A DNA stretch of 64,000 bases, taken from positions 303,403 to 367,402 of the forward strand of contig MU008215.1 in the NCBI GenBank assembly GCA_010909165.1. Reading direction: 5' to 3'. Below the pieces are notes generated by a model, which searched no databases, was not told where the DNA came from, and worked only from the letters and a program-made list of their open reading frames with translations. Shown one piece after another: positions 58,924-64,000 of this stretch (positions are counted from its first letter, which is position 1; every line of letters starts with the position of its first letter). Position numbers and translations under genes: made by a program. Origin of the DNA: Anthoceros angustus (Eukaryota > Streptophyta > Anthocerotopsida > Anthocerotales > Anthocerotaceae).

Positions 58924-59129
58924 TGTTACTTAAAATAATCTTACCGCTTAGGGTTATCCCGGGTTAATTATGACAGGGTTATTTATCCAAGGGTCACTTA
59001 GCGAAGGGTTGCCTAGATGTTTAGCACATAAGACCAACTAAGACACTATTTTTGTATTCATTGTTTATGCTCTTAATTAGATCGTGCTTCGTTTTTCTCT
59101 TGTACTCTGGCCATGGTTCTATCCGAACA
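58924..59129 (+). repeat. Copia-E 3' LTR
   Basis: 206 bp, TGTTAC...CCGAACA, directly after the PPT AAGGGAGGG. Confidence 0.95.
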
Positions 59130-59157
59130 GTAGGCATAGGTCCAAGCCTATGCCTAC
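59130..59157. repeat. Perfect inverted repeat overlapping the Copia-E target site
   Basis: GTAGGCATAGG-TCCAAG-CCTATGCCTAC: 11-bp arms, 6-base loop. The first five bases are the right copy of the target duplication, so Copia-E went into the left arm of a pre-existing palindrome. Confidence 0.9.
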
Positions 59158-59175
59158 TGCCGGGTAACACTCGTT

Positions 59176-59241
59176 GCCTAACACATCCTTTCCTTACATA
59201 GGCTTAGGGTTATTTCCTAGCCTAACACATCCTTTCCTTAC
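59176..59241. repeat. 22-bp direct repeat, two copies
   Basis: GCCTAACACATCCTTTCCTTAC occurs at 59176-59197 and 59220-59241, separated by 22 bases. Confidence 0.9.
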
Positions 59242-59332
59242 CCTCCAAGCCTCATCTCAATGTGAGAGAGTTACACTTGCCTCTTCCTATCCTCTCCTCT
59301 TTCCACCATCATGGGCTGCCACACGATCCTTC
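59242..59332 (+). repeat. LTR fragment of the Copia-C family
   Basis: CCTCCAAGCCTCATCTCAAT to CACGATCCTTCA matches the reverse complement of 30508-30595, the downstream end of the Copia-C LTR. No copia PBS follows it and no upstream LTR part precedes it, so it is a truncated fragment. Confidence 0.75.
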
Positions 59333-59379
59333 AAGCCCGTCCTGTCTCCGACCGGGAGGGGCAAGAGGGCTAGCTGCCG

Positions 59380-61020
59380 AACCCCTTCACCCCCTCCGAG
59401 CCCCAGGCGGAGGAGGGCGGAGAAGGAGCTTGCGGCCAAGAGGGCCAAAGAAGTAGAGGCTCCGATCGAAGCACCTGTGACTCCGAGGGTCTCGATTGTC
59501 CGGAGAGCCCACCGACTTTGATCGCAAAGATGGAGGTCCTCGACGGACCCGGGAGATGCCCGCCTCCCCGCAATGGACTGGTATCTCCCCAAGGCCGAGA
59601 AGAAACACAACAGTTTTGGCCATCACATGGATGAGAGGTTTTTGGGGTCTTGCACAGCCAGAAGACCCAAGAAGTAGAGGCCACCAGCTAAGAATGGTGG
59701 AACCTGTGGGAAGTGCAGAGGCGGCCCAAGCAAGTCAAAAGAAGGCCGAGTCACTCGCAAGAGTGGAGGAGGTAAAGCGCCGGGCAGCAGAGAGAGACGC
59801 CAGGTCTGGACAACAGGATTAGGCCAAGATCCTTCACCAGCGAACATCCGCTGCCAGAGGCCCAAGCACGCGTAAGACCTCTCGCAAAGCAGGGAGGTAG
59901 CGCAGAAAGAGTCGGAGGAGGCCCGGAGGCAAGCGGAGAAGGCCCGAGACCTCGTCGAGACAGCTCGACAGGAGCAGCACCAAGCCCGGAAGCTTAGGTG
60001 AAAGGGCGCGGAGGCCGAAGCCGCCAAGACCGACCCAGACCACTACGGAGGACAGAACCGTGGAGGAAGGCAGGCCACCACGCCAATCTTAAGGCCGAGC
60101 AACCGCAGCCGAGAAAAGCGCTGCAAGTCAAGGAGGACAAGGAGGCCAAGAATCGGAGAGGGAGGATCTCCTGACCCAACCAAACGGAGAGCGGCAGAAA
60201 TGGAGGACTGCAAGGAAACCTCGAGCTCCAAGACACGTTGAGCTGCATGGAGCCCTCCGTGAAATAATCGCGAACCACGAGCGGGACATAGCGGCTCCAG
60301 CCTCGCTGAGGACGGAGGAGAGTTGGCGGCGATCCAAGGAGTTGGACGCTTATCGCCGAGTCAAGAAGGAGAGCTGAGCCGAGGACGCCAGAGCCGAAGT
60401 GAGATACCGGGGCCGCCTCGGAGAGGAGATGGCGATCTCGGCAAGGATGGACGGGAGGGGCGAGGGCCTGGGAGGAGCAGGCCGCCAGTCCGATTGGGCG
60501 GAAGGCGTAGAGGGAGAGCGAGGTTCCATGGGCTGCCAAGCTCGGTGGAGCTACAACGACGAAGGGGAGGAGGAGCACGCTGAAAAGCAAGCAGCAAAGG
60601 CCGCAGCAGGAGATGCTCTGAGGCCGCCGCGGCACTGGAAGGGGAGTCCGCCTGGGCTTGGCCATAAGCCCGGCGGGCGAGACGGTCCAAAGCAGGTTGA
60701 CAACACGCCCAACTCGCCGAGCACCTCTCGGAGGAGGGAGTACGGTGCTCCGCCCATGTGGAGGAGGCACCAACAAGTCGATCCCGCATTTTGCCTATTG
60801 GCCACGCCGGGAAAGCCCTCAAGGCGGCCTCGACGCTCGCGCCCATCCCCCAAGAGATGGACTGACTTCCAGACTCGGCCCAAGGAGGAGCGAGGGAGGA
60901 AGGCCCCCGAGACAAAGACCAGACGCAACCGTGACCTCCAAGAGCCTGCTCGGCTACCCACAAGAGCAGCTAGCAGGGGGGAGCAGTCTGGAGTGAGCAG
61001 TGACGCAAGGGAGGTCGGGC
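59380..61020 (+). pseudogene. Gypsy-C coiled-coil ORF region
   Basis: Across frames the sequence is dominated by Ala, Glu, Lys, Arg and Gln with heptad character: RRAEKELAAKRAKEVEAP (59410), AEAAQASQKKAESLARVEEV (59718), then REIIANHERDIAAPASLRTE (60260) and RVKKES (60358). The composition resembles the accessory ORFs of Gypsy-A and the 12-14 kb pseudogene. No capsid or knuckle motif was seen. The large minus-strand ORFs here are antisense shadows of this GC-rich repeat-like coding sequence. Confidence 0.45.
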
Positions 61021-61149
61021 AATGACCGAGGCACGAGATCTGCACTCCCACCATGGAAGAAAGGGAGGAGGGCCCCGGGAGGCCTGAGGAAGGATGTCCT
61101 AGAAACCCGGACCAAAGGGAGGGCCCGGTGGGTGAGGGATGAACTTTGG

Positions 61150-63260
61150 TAGTCCACTGGCCCGCCAAATTCCATGGACCTGCTCGGCCACAAGAGAAGT
61201 GCCTTGGGATGAGAGGAGCACCCTTGGGCATTCATGCGGATGGTGACCAACGCCTTCCGGATTTTCCGAGGGACTTCATGGAGGTATTCCCCGGACGACT
61301 TTGTGCACATGGAAGAGGACAAGCACGTTGGCACCGCGGGAAGTGCTTGAGCGTTGTAAGGAAACTCACCGTGTCTACATCCCGAGAAATGCTACTTTGA
61401 ATGACGGAGGGAATCTCACTGGACACCGTGTCGGCCACGGGGATAGAGGTGACCAAGATAAGTCGTCATTGGGCCTCACCCACCTACGAATCAAGGAACG
61501 GGGATTTTGGGCATGGTGGGTTAATACAGCTTCATCCAGACTTCGAAAGCGGCGCCAAGCTAACGGAGTTACTCAGAAGGAGGAGTGGACCGGACACGAA
61601 AGGAGGCGGCATTCGAGATCTGCTGCACCACCGATAAGCGCCCAAGATTAAAGGGTCCTGACCGGAGTAAGCGGATTCCATGTGTATGTGGATGTGTTTG
61701 CCGCCATCGGAGAGTAGTGCTCACCAAAAGTGACGAAGCGAGGGATCATCCAATCTACTATGCCAAGAATTTCACGATGCGGAGGGTACACTACTACGGA
61801 GCGAGAGGCGTTGGGAATGGTATACGTCAAGAAATTCGCACTACCTTCCTCGCCCAACGAGTTTGTGTTCTATGTCGATCACTGCTACCAAGCATCTGGT
61901 GAATAAGGCACTGTCCGGCGATCAAGTAGGTGGATTCGCTCTGTGGAGTTCACCTTGAGGTGGAGACCAGCAAGGAGGCAACACCAAAACGTCGACTTAT
62001 CCGTGTTGAAGAGAGCCGCCCGCGGGATCGGAGGATGATTTTCCGGACGAGGAATTGGTGGCCACAGGAGGCAAGGAGGAGGAGCGCAAATTGAGGAACC
62101 CAAACTTGATGTGGCGTGTGGAGAAGGGGAGCGGACGTAGGGGACGGCCCACCTATGCGGAGCTAGAACTGCACTGTGGAGATGGAGATTCCCAAGTTAA
62201 CCTGCCCAAAGAATAAGCCTTTGTACACTACGCCCTTTATGTACAACGGATGTATCTTCAAGGTGGGACCTGACGGAGCGGAGGTACCTCAACAAAGTGA
62301 AACGGAGGTAATAAAGGATGCATGAAGGACTAGGTGGTGGACATTATAAGTCACCACCAAGAAAATCTTGAGGCGGATACCGTGGCCCACCATGTATGGG
62401 GAAACACACCAGGAAGAGATGTGATGCTTGTGCCGGATCGGAAGCCGACCCCACGACTTCCACTGGTGCCCATACCGCACCAGCACCGCTCAAAATGGGG
62501 TATCGACTTGGACCCATACCCCACGACGAAGCACACACGTAAGAGGTACATCCCGGTGGCAACAGACCATCGCACTGTGTGGGTGGAGGCAACATAAGGA
62601 CGAAAGCACTGGCAAAGTTCCTCTATGAGAACATCATCACGCCGGATGGGTGTTGCGCTTGGTAAGTTTATAGGGGAACCTATTTCAATGATGTGATAAC
62701 CGCTAATGACGGACTATTTTGGTATAACCCATCGCAAGACGGCCCCATACAACCCAAGGCCAATGGGTTAACGGAGAAGACCAACGGACTTATCCGCCAT
62801 CCTCGAATGCTTACGGTTAACTATGCGCACGATCGATACTAAATTACTACTTGCGCCCGGCTATGGGCTGTGACACGGGAGAAGGTAACCACACAACGAA
62901 CTCAGACATTTAACCTATGGGCATTCGCCGGTTATGCCGGTTGAGTTTGAGGTACCAACACTCCGCGTCATGATGGAAGGGCGGCTAACCGACGACGAAA
63001 GCCAATTGGAACGACTGCTAGGGTTTGTCCAGCATATGGAAGGACGGGAAGAGGCGCAGCACAGAATGCAATTGGTACAAAATCAACGCAAGCTGTGGCA
63101 TGACAGACAACTCCGGAACCAAGAATATGTGAAGGAGGGGGATCTCGCCTCTTACGATGCCATACATGCACTTCCCGGAAAAGCTTCACTTATGGATGGG
63201 TCCTTACCAGTGGTACAGACGCCGAATGGGTCCGCTCAGAACTCGATGGTGAACCTGCCC
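61150..63260 (+). pseudogene. Gypsy-C RT (C-part), RNase H and integrase
   Basis: RT resumes at GMRGAPLGIHA (61208) and FRDFMEVFP-DDF (61270-61300), the catalytic region. VYIPRNATL (61375) and TGHRVG (61420) follow. RNase H has YVDVF-like (61680), HPIYYAKNF (61750) and GVRYQEF-like pieces. Integrase shows KMGYRLGPIP- and KRYIPVATDHRTVWVEAT-type sequence (62490-62595), FLYENIITPDG (62620), PKANGLTEKTNGLI (62756), and MPVEFEVPTLRVM (62934). The last 111-aa open stretch (62934-63269) ends the polyprotein. Same lineage as Gypsy-A. Confidence 0.82.
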
Positions 63261-63299
63261 ACCCGGTAAACGGATGGTGAAGAAGTATCATGTTTCAGT

Positions 63300-63333
63300 G
63301 TTGGCGAGACGCCAACAAATGAGAAGGGGAGTA
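63300..63333 (+). other. Gypsy-C hairpin and polypurine tract
   Basis: GTTGGCG-AGA-CGCCAAC (63300-63316) is followed at once by AAATGAGAAGGGGAGTA (63317-63333), then the LTR start TGTGGACC. Confidence 0.8.
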
Positions 63334-64000
63334 TGTGGACCACTTCGACTCCCCTTGGAGTAGGGAAATGAGTTAGGTTTTGTTTTTTTCAGGAGGGTAA
63401 CGGAGTGCAAAATAAGGCGAAGGAAGAAGAAGTTCGGGACTACTCCCGGCCCAGACTGAGCCGCACTCCCGAGTAAGGGACTTTGAGTAGGACTCCGGAG
63501 GAGCTCGCCACGCACCGAGACGGATAAGTCCGGCCACCTCGGTGACGAGATAAGTACGCCAAGTAAAGAAGTTGGAGCGTGATTTAGTAGATGCATCGGC
63601 CACGTGGATGCAGGCCGAGTGGTAGACGGGCATGCAGCAGCTGTGATCAAGTGGCTGCCAGGTCAGCCATAGGTGTGCATTCACGCCCAGCACACGGCTG
63701 ACTAGAGCACGCAAGGCCAAGGCGAGTAAGCTAAGCATAAGGCGGGAGTAGGCCATGCACTGACAGCGCCACGGCAGCGAAGAGCCGCTCCCTCTTGTTG
63801 CGTTGCTCCAACCCCAAAGGTGGCGGCGGGTGAGTTCGGAGATAGCGCGGGGTGCGGGCCGAGGCTGAATGTCTCAGTCGCCGGAGAGAAGCCAGCCCTC
63901 TCGTCGGCCGGCGTGGTGGAAGTAACTGGGCGGGAGGTGCCTTCCACATAGTAGCCGAGTGCATGGCTTACTCTACCTTGCAGCCGCCTACGGCCTTCTG
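63334..64000 (+). repeat. Gypsy-C 3' LTR, partial
   Basis: It starts TGTGGACCACTTCG after the PPT and continues beyond the window. It holds a T-rich tract (63377-63390). Minus-strand ORFs within it carry no motif. Confidence 0.65.

Larger units (their letters stand above)
52540..59129 (+). mobile_element. Copia-E LTR retrotransposon, structurally complete, coding region decayed
   Basis: LTRs 52540-52757 and 58924-59129 start TGTTAC and end CCGAACA. The 5-bp target duplication GTAGG flanks them (52535-52539, 59130-59134). The PBS TGGTATCAGAGCC (52758-52770) matches plant tRNA-iMet exactly in its core. The PPT AAGGGAGGG (58915-58923) abuts the right LTR. Inside are a 1.3 kb leader with an intact coiled-coil ORF, gag with zinc knuckle, integrase, RT and RNase H in copia order, and an extra 3' ORF. 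Confidence 0.95.
59340..64000 (+). mobile_element. Gypsy-C LTR retrotransposon, extends past the right edge
   Basis: It contains a Glu/Arg/Ala-rich coiled-coil region (59380-61020), RT from mid-domain, RNase H, integrase, a hairpin, PPT (63317-63333) and the start of the 3' LTR (63334 to the end). RT and integrase motifs match Gypsy-A closely, and the LTR start has a similar T-run (GTTTTGTTTTTTTC). No 5' LTR or PBS was found, and the first half of RT is missing, so the 5' boundary is a guess. Confidence 0.75.

Noticed and set aside
59994-60776. 260-aa minus-strand ORF and neighbouring 200-226 aa ORFs
   Set aside because: Shadows of the Ala/Glu/Arg-rich plus-strand coiled-coil region; GC-rich DNA keeps the antisense frames open.

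Overview
This window looks like plant nuclear DNA, most likely from a seed-free vascular plant such as a fern. The best clue is at the left end: a broken PPR gene of the E-DYW type whose C-terminus reads ...CCSCKNRP instead of ...DYW. That ending resembles the DYW:KP class known from hornworts, lycophytes and ferns, where U-to-C RNA editing occurs. The rest is almost entirely transposable elements of seed-free-plant type, nested in one another and heavily frameshifted. I see no bacterial or organellar genes, no tRNA or rRNA genes and no CRISPR array.

Layout. 81-2838: PPR-DYW pseudogene. 2839-5667: no confident gene. 5668-11901: Copia-A, an LTR retrotransposon with both LTRs and remnants of gag, integrase, reverse transcriptase (RT) and RNase H. 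12131-14040 (minus): degraded coiled-coil protein. 14959-30507: Gypsy-B, of which an ORF upstream of the primer binding site (PBS), the PBS and a gag remain. It is split by Gypsy-A (about 14995-28054), which has 3.6 kb LTRs. 30508-44140: Copia-C (minus), split by a CACTA DNA transposon at 32499-43523. The CACTA element is itself interrupted by a gag-only Copia-D (32664-35940, minus). 44480-48800 (minus): remains of a gene combining a ParB-like domain with an N4/N6-type DNA methyltransferase. 49140-51520 (plus): a gene with the DUF7869-type domain. 52540-59129: Copia-E, complete with LTRs, PBS, polypurine tract (PPT) and a GTAGG target duplication. 59242-59332: LTR fragment of the Copia-C type. 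59340-64000: Gypsy-C, running off the right edge.

Three points stand out. First, the ParB plus DNA methyltransferase gene, divergent to the DUF7869 gene, is not part of any standard retrotransposon and is the best candidate for a little-described system here. Second, two gypsy families carry ORFs upstream of the PBS, one clearly inside a 3.6 kb LTR and downstream of a TATA-like box. Third, repeat copies differ mainly by 1-5 base indels rather than substitutions, so nearly every coding region is frameshifted. That could be real decay or uncorrected long-read assembly error, and it limits how firmly any gene can be called intact or dead.

Element names (Copia-A to -E, Gypsy-A to -C) are local labels for this annotation. 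Boundaries given to the base come from aligned repeat ends. Boundaries of degraded coding regions are approximate.
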